Part shown: piece after piece, positions 37,161-46,487 of the stretch
Layout: each line of letters opens with the position of its first letter
Numbering within the stretch: the stretch's first letter is position 1
Origin: Algoriphagus halophilus
Lineage (GTDB): Bacteria > Bacteroidota > Bacteroidia > Cytophagales > Cyclobacteriaceae
DNA: 64,000 nucleotides
Assembly (NCBI RefSeq): GCF_900129785.1
Contig: NZ_FSRC01000001.1
Location: forward strand, 930,001 to 994,000
Direction: 5' to 3'
Translations under genes and position numbers: made by a program
The notes under the pieces: generated by a model
Database searches by the model: none
What the model saw: the letters and a program-made list of their open reading frames with translations, nothing else
What the model was told of the DNA's origin: nothing

Positions 37161-38738
37161 TTAAGGAGTTGAAATTTCATCGTCAGGGCCTTTTGGGCTG
37201 ACCATGATTACTTTTTCACGATCCACTTTGACGGAGCCCGCAGGAGATCCCTTAACTTTTCGGACATATTTAGCTTCTGTATAAATCACTGGAGCCAAGG
37301 ATTCATTTTTGTGCTTTGAATAGAATGCAGCCAGTTCGGCTGCTCTTTCCAAAACACCATTTGGAATGGCTGAATGGCCTTTCATTTTGACCACTACATG
37401 TGAACCGGGTACCAGCCTAGCATGCAACCAAATATCGTCTTTATGCACAAAGCCTCTGAGCATTTCGTCATTGTCTTTGGATGATTTACCCACCCATACC
37501 GGAAAGCCTTCCACTTCGAATGATTTAAAAGGAAGGGAAGTGGTGGATTTAAGTAAAGATTTTTCGGGCACGTCCAGCTTTTTGAATGCTTTTAACCCTT
37601 TGAATTCATGGATTTGCTCCAGTTTGGAAATTTGATCTAAAAGTTCTGTCTTTAAGGCTTCTTTATTTTTGATGGTTTTTTCAATCTGCTGCCATTCCAA
37701 TTTTCTGTTTTTATTCTTTCTATACAGTTGGGCTGCATAATCTTGTGGTTTCTGCTGAGGTTTTAACTTCACTTTGACCATTTTACCGGAGTAAAAGTCC
37801 ATCAACTCCACCTCTTGTTTATCAGAGGAAAACTCATGGAGATTTGCCATAATGACATCTGCCAATTGAGAGGGAGGGGGCGAGTTTTTTAACTCATCAA
37901 GTTTGGCAGAGGCCTTAGTTAGATAGGAATTGGTTTTTTTGAGTTGATCATTGAGCTTCTTCAATAGCTCATTTTTCTCCTTTTCAAAATTACCTTTAAC
38001 GATCGCTAGATAAAAAAGCTGATTGACAGCTTCAATGGGATCTGAGTAAAGGTATAATGGGTTTTCTTCAGGCAATAAACTCAGGTGTACTCCATCGGAA
38101 TTTTCCACCAAAGCAAAAAGGGGGGCTTCTAGGATATCAATGATTTCTTCCATCAAAATCCATTTTTTGTCAAGGTCAGCCTCGGGATATCCTCGTTCTT
38201 TGAGCCAAGCTCTGGCGATTTTCCCGAGCGTAGGTAAAAACTGAGATGCATTTCCGTTTAACTCATCAAACCTTGATCTGCTTAGGTCTTGGTGAACAGG
38301 CAGGCTTTTCCAGTCCAATATTTTATCTTCCTGAATCTCATTTCTGAAAACCTTGGTAGGTAATTCCTCTTGATCTTCATAATAGATCACATTACTCCGG
38401 TTTGCATGAAGCTTAAATAGCAACAGTTTACCGGAAGTAAGATTCAAGATAAAAGAACGTTCAAAATCCAATACTTCACAGGAAAGGATGGTTTCTTCCA
38501 ATAGTTCAGGAAAGAGATTGATGCTGTTCCTTTTAGCTCTACGGAATTGATCCGGAAAGCTGAGGTAAATCTGTGGAGTTTTCAGGTGGGCTCTGATCCA
38601 ACATTCTCCTTTTTCACCAAGCGTTTCAATAATTAGCTCATCCTTACTTTGGGAAAAGCAGGACACAATTTTTTGACCTTGAAATCGCTGGTTGAGTGCA
38701 GGGCAAAGGAATTTAAGAAAATGATAATTCAGGTGCAT
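37161..38738 (-). CDS. rqcH: NFACT-family ribosome quality control protein (RqcH/Rqc2 homologue)
   Basis: A 525-residue NFACT protein. Homologues bind 50S subunits carrying stalled nascent chains and direct C-terminal tailing. Visible: the N-terminal NFACT-N region (LIIETLGEKGECWIRAHLKTPQIYLS), a long coiled-coil middle (about 255-390, ending EQIHEFKGLKAFKKL), and the C-terminal NFACT-R domain with DIWLHARLVPGSHVVVKM and KYVRKVKGSPAGSVKV. The start codon overlaps the stop of the MBL hydrolase gene (TAATG). Whether this homologue performs tailing cannot be judged here. Confidence 0.88.
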   Translation of the reverse strand: MHLNYHFLKFLCPALNQRFQGQKIVSCFSQSKDELIIETLGEKGECWIRAHLKTPQIYLSFPDQFRRAKRNSINLFPELLEETILSCEVLDFERSFILNLTSGKLLLFKLHANRSNVIYYEDQEELPTKVFRNEIQEDKILDWKSLPVHQDLSRSRFDELNGNASQFLPTLGKIARAWLKERGYPEADLDKKWILMEEIIDILEAPLFALVENSDGVHLSLLPEENPLYLYSDPIEAVNQLFYLAIVKGNFEKEKNELLKKLNDQLKKTNSYLTKASAKLDELKNSPPPSQLADVIMANLHEFSSDKQEVELMDFYSGKMVKVKLKPQQKPQDYAAQLYRKNKNRKLEWQQIEKTIKNKEALKTELLDQISKLEQIHEFKGLKAFKKLDVPEKSLLKSTTSLPFKSFEVEGFPVWVGKSSKDNDEMLRGFVHKDDIWLHARLVPGSHVVVKMKGHSAIPNGVLERAAELAAFYSKHKNESLAPVIYTEAKYVRKVKGSPAGSVKVDREKVIMVSPKGPDDEISTP

Positions 38739-39502
38739 TAGGGCAAAGTTACCTCAAGACCATCGTAGGCCAAAGCAATTCCCGGAGGTAAATCTTTTTC
38801 TACTTCACTATGTAAGCCCAGTTTATGTGAAATATGGGTGAAATAAGTTTTTTCTGCCCCTAGTTCTTTCGCCATTTCTATAGCTTCATTTAAAGTGAAA
38901 TGTGAAATATGTGACTCTTTCTGAAGCGCATTGAGAACAATGACTTTACTTCCTTTAATAAGTTCTTTGGACTCGTCTGGAATGAAATTGGTGTCCGTGA
39001 TATAAGTAAAGTCCCCAATTCTAAATCCCAATACTGGAAGTTTATAATGTAATACTGGAATAGGAGTGATGGTATGACCTTGAATAGTAAAAGGCTGGTC
39101 GGTTATTTCAACAGGTTCAATTTGAGGAACTCCAGGGTATTTTTTGCTCGAAAACACATAGGCAAATTCTCTTTTGATTTGCTCTAAGACGGGTTTCCTT
39201 GCAAAAATGGGCATGTCTTTCTTTTGCGCAAAATTGAAAGGACGGATGTCATCCAAACCAGCAGTATGATCTTTATGCTCATGGGTGAATAATACGGCGT
39301 CCAAGTGATTAATTCCTGCAGATAAGATTTGACTCCTGAAATCTGGACCCGTATCTACGACCAGACTTAGATCTCCTAAATCAAAATAGATGGATGAACG
39401 GAATCTTTTGTTCCGAAAATCCAATGAATTGCAAACTTCACAAGTACAGCCAATGACAGGGACACCCTGTGAAGTTCCTGTACCTAAGAAAATAGCTTTC
39501 AA
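38738..39502 (-). CDS. MBL-fold metallo-hydrolase (PhnP/RNase Z-like)
   Basis: A 254-residue metallo-beta-lactamase-fold enzyme. The metal motif is THEHKDHTAGLDDIRPF, preceded by FLGTGTSQGVPVIGC with a CxC-type cysteine cluster (CTCEVC) and followed by YITDTNFIP and THISHKLG. This pattern fits the PhnP-like phosphodiesterase branch. It overlaps the upstream small gene by four bases and couples to the NFACT gene downstream. The exact substrate is unknown. Confidence 0.9.
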   Translation of the reverse strand: MKAIFLGTGTSQGVPVIGCTCEVCNSLDFRNKRFRSSIYFDLGDLSLVVDTGPDFRSQILSAGINHLDAVLFTHEHKDHTAGLDDIRPFNFAQKKDMPIFARKPVLEQIKREFAYVFSSKKYPGVPQIEPVEITDQPFTIQGHTITPIPVLHYKLPVLGFRIGDFTYITDTNFIPDESKELIKGSKVIVLNALQKESHISHFTLNEAIEMAKELGAEKTYFTHISHKLGLHSEVEKDLPPGIALAYDGLEVTLP

Positions 39503-39777
39503 AATTTTAATGTGGTTTGCCTTAATTCACGAAGGAAATCTTGATTGCTTTTCTCTGAAAAGTCTTTGGGATTGAAATCAAGTTCTGCAATGATGTCTAT
39601 CAATGCATTGATTTTACCTTCTATTGGGAAATATTTATTGATGATGACGATTTTGGTATCTCTAAGCACACAATATCCAGATTTGAAGTTGCCTTTTTCA
39701 TAGCGAAGCACGTAATCAGATGCTGCAAAAAGGTTTTCTAGTTTATCCAGGTAATGTTTGGTGTACTTGACAGCCAT
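39499..39777 (-). CDS. Conserved-looking unknown protein within the REC/MBL operon
   Basis: A 92-residue soluble protein with no recognised domain. It shows a helical start (YTKHYLDKLENLFAASDYVLRYEKG split by strands), a beta segment (GYCVLRDTKIVIINKYFP) and a C-terminal helix. Its ATG comes after a one-base gap from the response regulator stop, and its own stop overlaps the MBL ATG, so it is embedded in a translationally coupled operon. That packing argues strongly that it is real. Confidence 0.82.
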   Translation of the reverse strand: MAVKYTKHYLDKLENLFAASDYVLRYEKGNFKSGYCVLRDTKIVIINKYFPIEGKINALIDIIAELDFNPKDFSEKSNQDFLRELRQTTLKF

Positions 39778-39778
39778 T

Positions 39779-40156
39779 TTAATTCAAATGTTTTTTTACA
39801 GTTGCAAGAACTTTGTCGAAGTCCAGGGGTTTTTGAATGAAATCATCAAATCCGAATTTGCGTAATTCATCCATGGTGTAATTATGGACATTGCCTGATA
39901 TCGCAATGATTGGGATTTTGGATTTTTTTTCATCCTCCAACTTTCTGATTTCTTGTGTACACAAAGCACCATCCATGACAGGCATACTAATATCCATCAG
40001 TATTAAATCAAAATCTTCCTTGTCCAGCATGTCCAACACCTGCTTGCCATTTCTGGCAGCTTTCATTTGGTAATTTTCAAAAGCAAGAACACTTTTCGTC
40101 AAATTAATAATCACCGAACTGTCTTCTCCGACAAGGATTTTTTTTGTATCGCTCAT
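39779..40156 (-). CDS. Single-domain response regulator
   Basis: A 125-residue CheY-like receiver with the acidic pair in ILVGEDSSVI, the phospho-acceptor Asp in LILMDISMPVMDG, the conserved Thr/Ser position (IAISGN) and Lys in FIQKPLDF. There is no output domain. Its start overlaps the end of the REC-Hpt gene by four bases, so the two are co-translated and probably exchange phosphate. Confidence 0.92.
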   Translation of the reverse strand: MSDTKKILVGEDSSVIINLTKSVLAFENYQMKAARNGKQVLDMLDKEDFDLILMDISMPVMDGALCTQEIRKLEDEKKSKIPIIAISGNVHNYTMDELRKFGFDDFIQKPLDFDKVLATVKKHLN

Positions 40157-40914
40157 GACTCAAAAATAGTTTCTTCATTTAAATATTCTCTGAAAATAAG
40201 AATTTCATTTTGCAACTGTTGAAGAATTTTTTTTGTTTCTCCCCAATTTGAATTTTTAGCGAGCAATTCTCCCTTTTGCGAAAGCTTGAAAATCTTATTA
40301 GCACCCAGAGTTCCGCTGTTACCTTTGATGATATGTAGGTGATCTTCAATAGCTTGTAAATCACTTGTGGAAAAGGAATTTTGAGACTCTTCTACCAATT
40401 TTTCACATTCATTCAAAAAGTCCAAGTATACATTTTTTATAATCTCAGTGCTATTATATTTCATGAGCTGCTTTACCACTTTGACATCTAGGACAAGATC
40501 AGAAAGTGTTTCAGCAATCGGTTCGTCTTTAGTATTTGAAGGGGATGGGTTACGGTTTAAGGCATCTTTAATACTTTCTATGAATTCTCTAGGCCGGATT
40601 GGTTTTACAATGAAATCATCAAATCCTTGATCTAGAAAATTGTTTTTGTCTTCTAATTCCGCGAATGCAGTCACGGCTATGATTGGACTTTCAGAAAGTT
40701 TTGAAACTTTAATTTGTTTCATAGCTGTCATTCCGTCCATTTGAGGCATTTGGATATCCATCAAAATCAAATCAAAATTTTCGACTTTAAGAATGTCTAA
40801 AGCTTCTAAACCATTTTTCACACTTTTAAAACAACATAATTGCCCGATGAGATTCTCAAAAAGTTTACGATTGAGGTCATTATCATCAACAATAAGTACC
40901 CTTTTGCTTTTCAT
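40153..40914 (-). CDS. Response regulator with C-terminal Hpt domain
   Basis: A receiver (VLIVDDNDLNRKLF, LILMDIQMPQMDG, DDFIVKPI) joined by a short linker to a helical histidine phosphotransfer domain with the motif HIIKGNSGTLGANKIF. It begins at the ATG at 40914 (MKSKRVLIVDDND); an upstream frame extension would run into the divergent miaA start. REC-Hpt proteins shuttle phosphate between hybrid kinases and other receivers. The hybrid kinase at 17380-20400 lacks Hpt and is a plausible but unproven partner. Confidence 0.9.
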   Translation of the reverse strand: MKSKRVLIVDDNDLNRKLFENLIGQLCCFKSVKNGLEALDILKVENFDLILMDIQMPQMDGMTAMKQIKVSKLSESPIIAVTAFAELEDKNNFLDQGFDDFIVKPIRPREFIESIKDALNRNPSPSNTKDEPIAETLSDLVLDVKVVKQLMKYNSTEIIKNVYLDFLNECEKLVEESQNSFSTSDLQAIEDHLHIIKGNSGTLGANKIFKLSQKGELLAKNSNWGETKKILQQLQNEILIFREYLNEETIFES

Positions 40915-40958
40915 TTGGTAAGTTTGGATTTTAGATTTCCGCCTAAGCAAAGAAACCA

Positions 40959-41870
40959 TTGGCAACACAAAATTATTTGATACTCATAGTTGGCCCCACT
41001 GCAGTTGGAAAAACTGAATTATGCCTAAATCTAGCCAAAAAATTTAATTCAGAAATCATCTCCTGCGATAGCCGTCAATTTTATAAAGAAACAAATTTGG
41101 GGACTGCTAAACCTTCTAAAAATGAATTAGAACAAGTTCCCCATCATTTTATAAATAGCCTTTCTGTGGAAACATCCTACGATGTCAAAATGTTTGAAAA
41201 GGACGCAATCAATTTGATAGAAAAACTGTTTTTCAAACATCAATTTTTGATTCTGACAGGAGGTTCAGGACTTTTCGCAGATGCGGTGATCAATGGCTTG
41301 GATGAAATGCCAGAGATCGATCCTGAATTTAGGAAGGAAGTTATCGCGGAGTTTGAAGAGAAAGGGTTGGAGTTTTTACAAAATGAAGTTGAAAAAAACG
41401 ATCCGGAATATTTTCAACAAGTGGATATCAATAATCCTCAGCGATTGATGAGAGCAATTGAGGTATTTCGTGGGACAGGTAAACCCTTCAGTACTTTTCG
41501 GGTAAAGAAAAAGGCAGAACGAAACTTCAAAACCATTAAAATTGGTCTTACTAGAGACAGGGAAGAGTTGTATAAGCGAATTGATGACCGAATGGACCTA
41601 ATGATTGAAGCAGGGTTATTCGAGGAGGCAGCAAGCTTATTTGATAAAAGACATTTAAATGCCTTACAGACAGTTGGCTATTCAGAGATCTTCGGATTTT
41701 TAGAAGGGAAATATGACAAAGAAGAAGCGATTCGTCTTCTGAAAAGAAATTCTAGAAGATATGCCAAAAGGCAATTGACATGGTTTCGAAGAGATTCTGA
41801 AATCACCTGGTTTCATCCATCCGAGGAGTCAAACATCATTTCTTATATCAATTCTCAAATAGCAGAATAG
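40959..41870 (+). CDS. miaA: tRNA dimethylallyltransferase
   Basis: A 303-residue enzyme that isopentenylates A37 of tRNAs reading UNN codons. Motifs: P-loop GPTAVGKTE, DSRQFYKETNLGTAKPS, HHFINSL, LTGGSGLFADAV and the C-terminal RRYAKRQLTWFR. The start is TTG: the upstream in-frame stop is at 40944-40946 and no ATG or GTG exists before the P-loop. It is divergent from the REC-Hpt gene with only 44 bases between start codons. Confidence 0.96.
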   Translation: MATQNYLILIVGPTAVGKTELCLNLAKKFNSEIISCDSRQFYKETNLGTAKPSKNELEQVPHHFINSLSVETSYDVKMFEKDAINLIEKLFFKHQFLILTGGSGLFADAVINGLDEMPEIDPEFRKEVIAEFEEKGLEFLQNEVEKNDPEYFQQVDINNPQRLMRAIEVFRGTGKPFSTFRVKKKAERNFKTIKIGLTRDREELYKRIDDRMDLMIEAGLFEEAASLFDKRHLNALQTVGYSEIFGFLEGKYDKEEAIRLLKRNSRRYAKRQLTWFRRDSEITWFHPSEESNIISYINSQIAE

Positions 41871-42190
41871 CCTGAGATTTTGGCAACCCAATTATAGGGT
41901 GCTTTTTTAATCAGCTGGTTGTATTGAAGCTTGTTGATTTTGAGTGCTTTAATTTGTTCTAAAGTTTTCTTTGGAATTTTTTTATCAGCGTGAACTTCCT
42001 TCCATTTTTTGGATATGAGTTCCGGGTCGGCAATTTCGCCAAGAAAAATATCTAATTCCGGATGGTTGATGCCCAATTTTGAAGAAATTTCCCGTTGAAG
42101 ATTTACCTTTCTTTGCAAGGTAGTGCGGACAGTAAGAAAAAATAGGAGGCAAGCGCCTCCCAAAGTCAAGAAGATCGGAATGAACCCCAT
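41855..42190 (-). CDS. Small membrane-anchored protein of unknown function
   Basis: A 111-residue protein with one N-terminal membrane helix (IPIFLTLGGACLLFFLTV) and a charged soluble tail containing KIPKKTLEQIKALKINKLQY. It lies one base after the pfkA stop on the same strand, so it is probably co-transcribed with phosphofructokinase. It overlaps the convergent miaA by 16 bases. No family is recognised. Confidence 0.72.
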   Translation of the reverse strand: MGFIPIFLTLGGACLLFFLTVRTTLQRKVNLQREISSKLGINHPELDIFLGEIADPELISKKWKEVHADKKIPKKTLEQIKALKINKLQYNQLIKKAPYNWVAKISGYSAI

Positions 42191-42191
42191 A

Positions 42192-43166
42192 TTAGATACT
42201 TAAAATTTCCATCAATTTAAGATGCTCATTACTTAACGGCTTTTCTTTTCCGATGCAATCAGCAAAAGGGGTATAAACTATTTGCTGGTTCATCACGCCT
42301 GCCATGCAGTTCATTTTTCCGGCAATCAATCCTTCCACAGCTGCCATCCCGCATAAGCTTCCTAATACTCGGTCCCTGGCTGTAGGGCTACCTCCACGTT
42401 GGATATGGCCCAAAGTAGTTACTTTAAAATCTTTATTTTCGTCTTTGATGCGTTCTTTTACTTTGTTCATAATGACCTCTGCATTGCCTTCCTCATCACC
42501 TTCAGCAACCACCACGATACTGGAAGTTTTGCTTTTTCGAAGGTTTTTCATGCTTTTGACCACTTTGTTTAGATCTGTTTTGGTTTCAGGAACCATCACG
42601 AATTCTGCTCCACCACCTATTCCACAATCTACTGCTATAAATCCAGCATCTCTTCCCATTACTTCTATAAAAAAGATTCGGTCGTGTGCCGCTGCTGTAT
42701 CACGAATCTTATCAATAGCTTCTAAAGCGGTATTGACTGCAGTATCAAAACCGATGGTATAATCTGTTCCATAAAGGTCATTATCGATCGTGCCTGGGCA
42801 ACCTACCGTTGGTATCCCGTATTCTTCCTGAAATATTTTGGCACCTGTAAAAGTCCCGTCTCCACCAATGGCAACAATGCCTTCTATTCCATTGGCTACC
42901 AAGTTTTCATAGGCTTGCTTTCGGCCTTCGGGAGTTTTAAACTCCATGGATCTGGCAGATTTTAAAATTGTTCCACCTCGTTGAATAATATTGCTAACGG
43001 AATGAGAATACATCTTTTTGATATCACCCTCGATCATTCCTTCATATCCTCGATATATTCCGTACACATCCAGTCCCTTGTAAATTGCTGTTCTGACAAC
43101 TGCTCTAACACAGGCATTCATACCAGGACTATCTCCACCAGAAGTAAAAACTGCGATCTTTTTCAT
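42192..43166 (-). CDS. pfkA: 6-phosphofructokinase
   Basis: A 324-residue ATP-dependent phosphofructokinase of usual bacterial length. Motifs: VFTSGGDSPGMNACVR, IGGDGTFTGA, GCPGTIDNDLYGTDYTIG (catalytic Asp), EVMGRDAGFIA and LGHIQRGGSPTARDRVLG. With the pyruvate kinase at 35.5 kb it gives two key glycolytic enzymes in the window. Confidence 0.98.
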   Translation of the reverse strand: MKKIAVFTSGGDSPGMNACVRAVVRTAIYKGLDVYGIYRGYEGMIEGDIKKMYSHSVSNIIQRGGTILKSARSMEFKTPEGRKQAYENLVANGIEGIVAIGGDGTFTGAKIFQEEYGIPTVGCPGTIDNDLYGTDYTIGFDTAVNTALEAIDKIRDTAAAHDRIFFIEVMGRDAGFIAVDCGIGGGAEFVMVPETKTDLNKVVKSMKNLRKSKTSSIVVVAEGDEEGNAEVIMNKVKERIKDENKDFKVTTLGHIQRGGSPTARDRVLGSLCGMAAVEGLIAGKMNCMAGVMNQQIVYTPFADCIGKEKPLSNEHLKLMEILSI

Positions 43167-43295
43167 TTTAATAGGTTTAAGGTTTCAAAAATAGGGATTA
43201 ATGAAGGAATATTTAAAAAGGTTGATTTTAAAAGCAGAAAAAAATAGGCTTTATTACAAAACAAGATATTTAGGTTAAAAACAGGTTAATTTTTT

Positions 43296-44186
43296 ATGAA
43301 AATGATCAAGCTTTCTTCTTCTGAGGTTCAAATTTCTTCAATTGGTTTAGGTTGCATGTCTCTTCCTGAAGATGATGGGTTGAGCCAAAAAATAATAGAT
43401 GCAGCTATTTCAGGGGGAATCAATCTTTTAGACACTGCCGATTTATACCAGAAGGGGCTCAATGAAGAAATGGTGGGTAAGGCTATGAAGGGCAAAAGAA
43501 ATCAAGTGGTTTTGGCCACCAAAGTCGGAAATCAATTGCGTCCCGATGGGAATGGCTGGGATTGGAACCCGAGGAAATCCTACATTTTGGAAGCAGTTGA
43601 AAGAAGTTTGAAAAGGCTACAAACTGATTTTATAGATCTTTACCAGTTGCATGGAGGTACGATTGATGACCCTTGGGAAGAAACTTTGGAAGCGTTTGAA
43701 CTACTAAAAGAACAGGGGAAAATACGTGAGTTCGGTATTTCTTCCATCCGCCCCAATGTGATTCGAAAGGTATTGTCAGACGCAACGCCTGCTACCATCA
43801 TGATGCAATATTCTCCGTTGGATAGGAGGCCTGAGGAAGCTGCTTTTTCTTTAATTTCTACAACTGAAACGAAGGTGTTGGTACGAGGTAGTTTTGCCAA
43901 AGGGATCCTTATCAGCAAGCCTGCAGGGGAATATTTGGATAGGTCGGCAGAAGAAGTAGAAGAAATGAAAGAGTTTATCCATGATTCTGGGTTTTCTCCG
44001 GAAGCCTTTTTAATCAGATTTGGACTGATGCCGGCTGCAGTAGGTTCTTTGATCATAGGGGCAAGTTCCGTGGAGCAAGTTCAAAAAATGTTGAAAGGGT
44101 ATGAAGAAAGTTTGTCTATTCCAGAAAGGATAATTTCTGATTTTAAAGAAAATTTTAGTCCAAATTATTATCAGCAGCATCGATAA
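43296..44186 (+). CDS. Aldo/keto reductase
   Basis: A 296-residue NADPH-dependent oxidoreductase of the AKR superfamily. Visible: IGLGCMSLPEDDG, the catalytic region LLDTADLYQKGLNEEMVGKA (Asp and Tyr), VLATKVG (Lys), YQLHGG (His), and SLIIGASSVEQVQ near the cofactor site. The catalytic tetrad Asp/Tyr/Lys/His is intact. Substrate not predictable. It is monocistronic. Confidence 0.92.
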   Translation: MKMIKLSSSEVQISSIGLGCMSLPEDDGLSQKIIDAAISGGINLLDTADLYQKGLNEEMVGKAMKGKRNQVVLATKVGNQLRPDGNGWDWNPRKSYILEAVERSLKRLQTDFIDLYQLHGGTIDDPWEETLEAFELLKEQGKIREFGISSIRPNVIRKVLSDATPATIMMQYSPLDRRPEEAAFSLISTTETKVLVRGSFAKGILISKPAGEYLDRSAEEVEEMKEFIHDSGFSPEAFLIRFGLMPAAVGSLIIGASSVEQVQKMLKGYEESLSIPERIISDFKENFSPNYYQQHR

Positions 44187-44271
44187 AAATTGAGTTGCCC
44201 ACTGAAAACAAATAGTTTATTTTCGGCAACATGGATAGCTTTCCGTCAAACCACCCAAAATTAAAACACAG

Positions 44272-46458
44272 ATGAAGTTTAGATTACTCTATTTGGCATT
44301 ACCACTATTGGTAGTTGCCTGCCAACCCAAAGAACTGACAGAGCATGAACGCTGGGAGTCCACGGCCGAAAAAGTGGAAATTATCCGAGATGATTTTGGA
44401 GTTCCCCATATTTATGGAGAAACCGATGCTGATGCAGTATTTGGAATGCTATATGCACAGTGTGAGGACGATTTTAGAAGGGTGGAAAGAAATTATGTCT
44501 GGGCTACTGGAAGGTTGGCGGAGTTAGAAGGAGAGCAAGCAATTTATTCAGATTTGCGGGCGAATTTATACATGACGGAAGCTGAAGCCATAGCAGCATA
44601 TGAAGCTGCCCCCGATTGGCTAAAGGAATTATGCATTGCCTTTGCTGATGGAGTGAATTATTATTTAGCAACACATCCAGAAGTCATTCCTCAAGTGATT
44701 ACTCATTATGAGCCATGGATGCCAATGTTTTTCTCCGAGGGTTCCATAGGTGGAGATATCGAGCAGATTCCTACCCGAAGAATAGCTGCTTTTTATGGGG
44801 ATGATCAATCCTTGGCTTTGAATGAATTCGGGAGTGGTTTGGACCCGATTGATTTAACCGAAGAACCTAAAGGTTCCAATGGATTTGCAATTTCCGGAGA
44901 ACTGACTGAATCTGGAAATGCCATGTTATTAATCAACCCGCATACCTCTTTTTACTTTAGACCAGAAATTCATGTGGTCAGTGAAGAAGGCTTAAATGCT
45001 TATGGAGCGGTAACCTGGGGGCAGTTTTTTGTATATCAAGGTTTTAACGAGAAAACCGGATGGATGCATACTTCCACTGGCGTTGACTTCATTGATGAAT
45101 TTGTGGAAGATGTGAGTGAAACTGAGGGGAAATTGACCTATAAGTATGGAGAGGAAACTAAGAATGTATCTGAGCTACCCATCACATTGAAGTATAAAGA
45201 GGGAAATGAATTAAAGGAAAAATCATTTACCATGTACCGTACCCATCATGGTCCGGTAACCCATAAACTGGATGATCAATGGGTGGTGACCAAAATCAAT
45301 TGGGATCCCGTGAATGCTTTGACTCAGAGCTTTACACGAACCAAGTTGAATAACCATGCTGAGTTCAAGGAGATGATGAATATTCGAACCAACTCCTCCA
45401 ATAATACGGTCTTTGCCGATGCGGAAGGGAATATTGCCTATTTCCATGGGAATTTTATTCCTAAACGAAATGAAGAGTTTGATTTCTCAAAGCCAGTAGA
45501 TGGCTCTGATCCCAAAACAGATTGGTTGGGATTACATACCGTAGATGAAAGTATTGTGATCTTGAATCCGGCGAATGGATGGATTCAAAATTGTAATTCG
45601 ACTCCATTTACGGCGGCAGCAGAATATAGTCCTAAGAAAGAGGATTATCCTGCCTATATGGCTCCAGAATCGGAAAATTATAGAGGAGTGCATGCAGTCA
45701 AAGTATTAAGTGATGCCAAAGATCTGACTATTGATAAACTCATTGAGTTGGCCTATGATCCCTATTTGCCGGCATTTGAAAAATTGATTCCTATGCTATT
45801 GAAAGCGTATGATCAAAAAGGAATTGCTGACCCTGAATTGACGGAACCTATGAAAGTTTTAGAGGATTGGGACTATCGAACTAGCAAAGAATCTGTGGCG
45901 ATGTCCCTTGCTCATTTCTTTGGAATGAATTTCATGCGAAACCATGGAAACATCAATAATTTGCTGGAATTCAATGAGGGTAGGGGGACAGTGCCATCTC
46001 CCAATGCTACTGAATTGATAGCAACGTTTAAGACTACTTTGGAGCAAATGAATGCTGATTTTGGAACCTGGAATACTCCATGGTCCGAAATCAATAGATT
46101 TCAGCGCTTAACCGGTGATATAGATTTGAAATTTGATGATAATAAACCTTATGTACCGGTTGGTTTGGCTTCAGGTACTTGGGGAGCATTAGCTGCATTT
46201 GGAGCTAGATCTACTCCAGAAACCAAGCGCTTGTATGGGTATAGAGGAAATAGTTTTGTGGCAGTGGTAGAATTTGGAGAGAAAGTGAAGGCCAAGTCCA
46301 TGTTGGCAGGAGGGCAGAGTTCTGATCCGAATTCTCCTCATTTTGATGACCAAGCCCAGCGATATGCTGATGTGGAATTTAAAGAGGTAGCTTTTTATCG
46401 AGAAGATATTGAGGCCAGAGCGGAGGAGACTTATCAGCCGGGGAAAAGAGGTTTATAG
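44272..46458 (+). CDS. Penicillin acylase-family N-terminal-nucleophile hydrolase (lipoprotein)
   Basis: A 728-residue lipoprotein (LLVVAC, lipid Cys17) of the penicillin/acyl-homoserine-lactone acylase family. The alpha segment starts EIIRDDFGVPHIYGETDADAVFG split over residues 36-58. Ser202 in PKGSNGFAISG is the expected new N-terminus of the beta chain after autocleavage. The beta chain has NPHTSFYFRPEIH, YRTHHGPVTH, NTVFADAEGNIAYFHGN and the C-terminal AGGQSSDPNSPHFDDQ. Members hydrolyse amide bonds in beta-lactams, cyclic lipopeptides or AHL signals. Confidence 0.9.
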   Translation: MKFRLLYLALPLLVVACQPKELTEHERWESTAEKVEIIRDDFGVPHIYGETDADAVFGMLYAQCEDDFRRVERNYVWATGRLAELEGEQAIYSDLRANLYMTEAEAIAAYEAAPDWLKELCIAFADGVNYYLATHPEVIPQVITHYEPWMPMFFSEGSIGGDIEQIPTRRIAAFYGDDQSLALNEFGSGLDPIDLTEEPKGSNGFAISGELTESGNAMLLINPHTSFYFRPEIHVVSEEGLNAYGAVTWGQFFVYQGFNEKTGWMHTSTGVDFIDEFVEDVSETEGKLTYKYGEETKNVSELPITLKYKEGNELKEKSFTMYRTHHGPVTHKLDDQWVVTKINWDPVNALTQSFTRTKLNNHAEFKEMMNIRTNSSNNTVFADAEGNIAYFHGNFIPKRNEEFDFSKPVDGSDPKTDWLGLHTVDESIVILNPANGWIQNCNSTPFTAAAEYSPKKEDYPAYMAPESENYRGVHAVKVLSDAKDLTIDKLIELAYDPYLPAFEKLIPMLLKAYDQKGIADPELTEPMKVLEDWDYRTSKESVAMSLAHFFGMNFMRNHGNINNLLEFNEGRGTVPSPNATELIATFKTTLEQMNADFGTWNTPWSEINRFQRLTGDIDLKFDDNKPYVPVGLASGTWGALAAFGARSTPETKRLYGYRGNSFVAVVEFGEKVKAKSMLAGGQSSDPNSPHFDDQAQRYADVEFKEVAFYREDIEARAEETYQPGKRGL

Positions 46459-46487
46459 TAGGAACTGGTAAGTAGGAAGTATGGTAG

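Noticed and set aside
42304..42762. 152-codon + strand frame opposite pfkA
   Set aside because: It is a Thr/Ser-rich shadow of the highly conserved phosphofructokinase gene.
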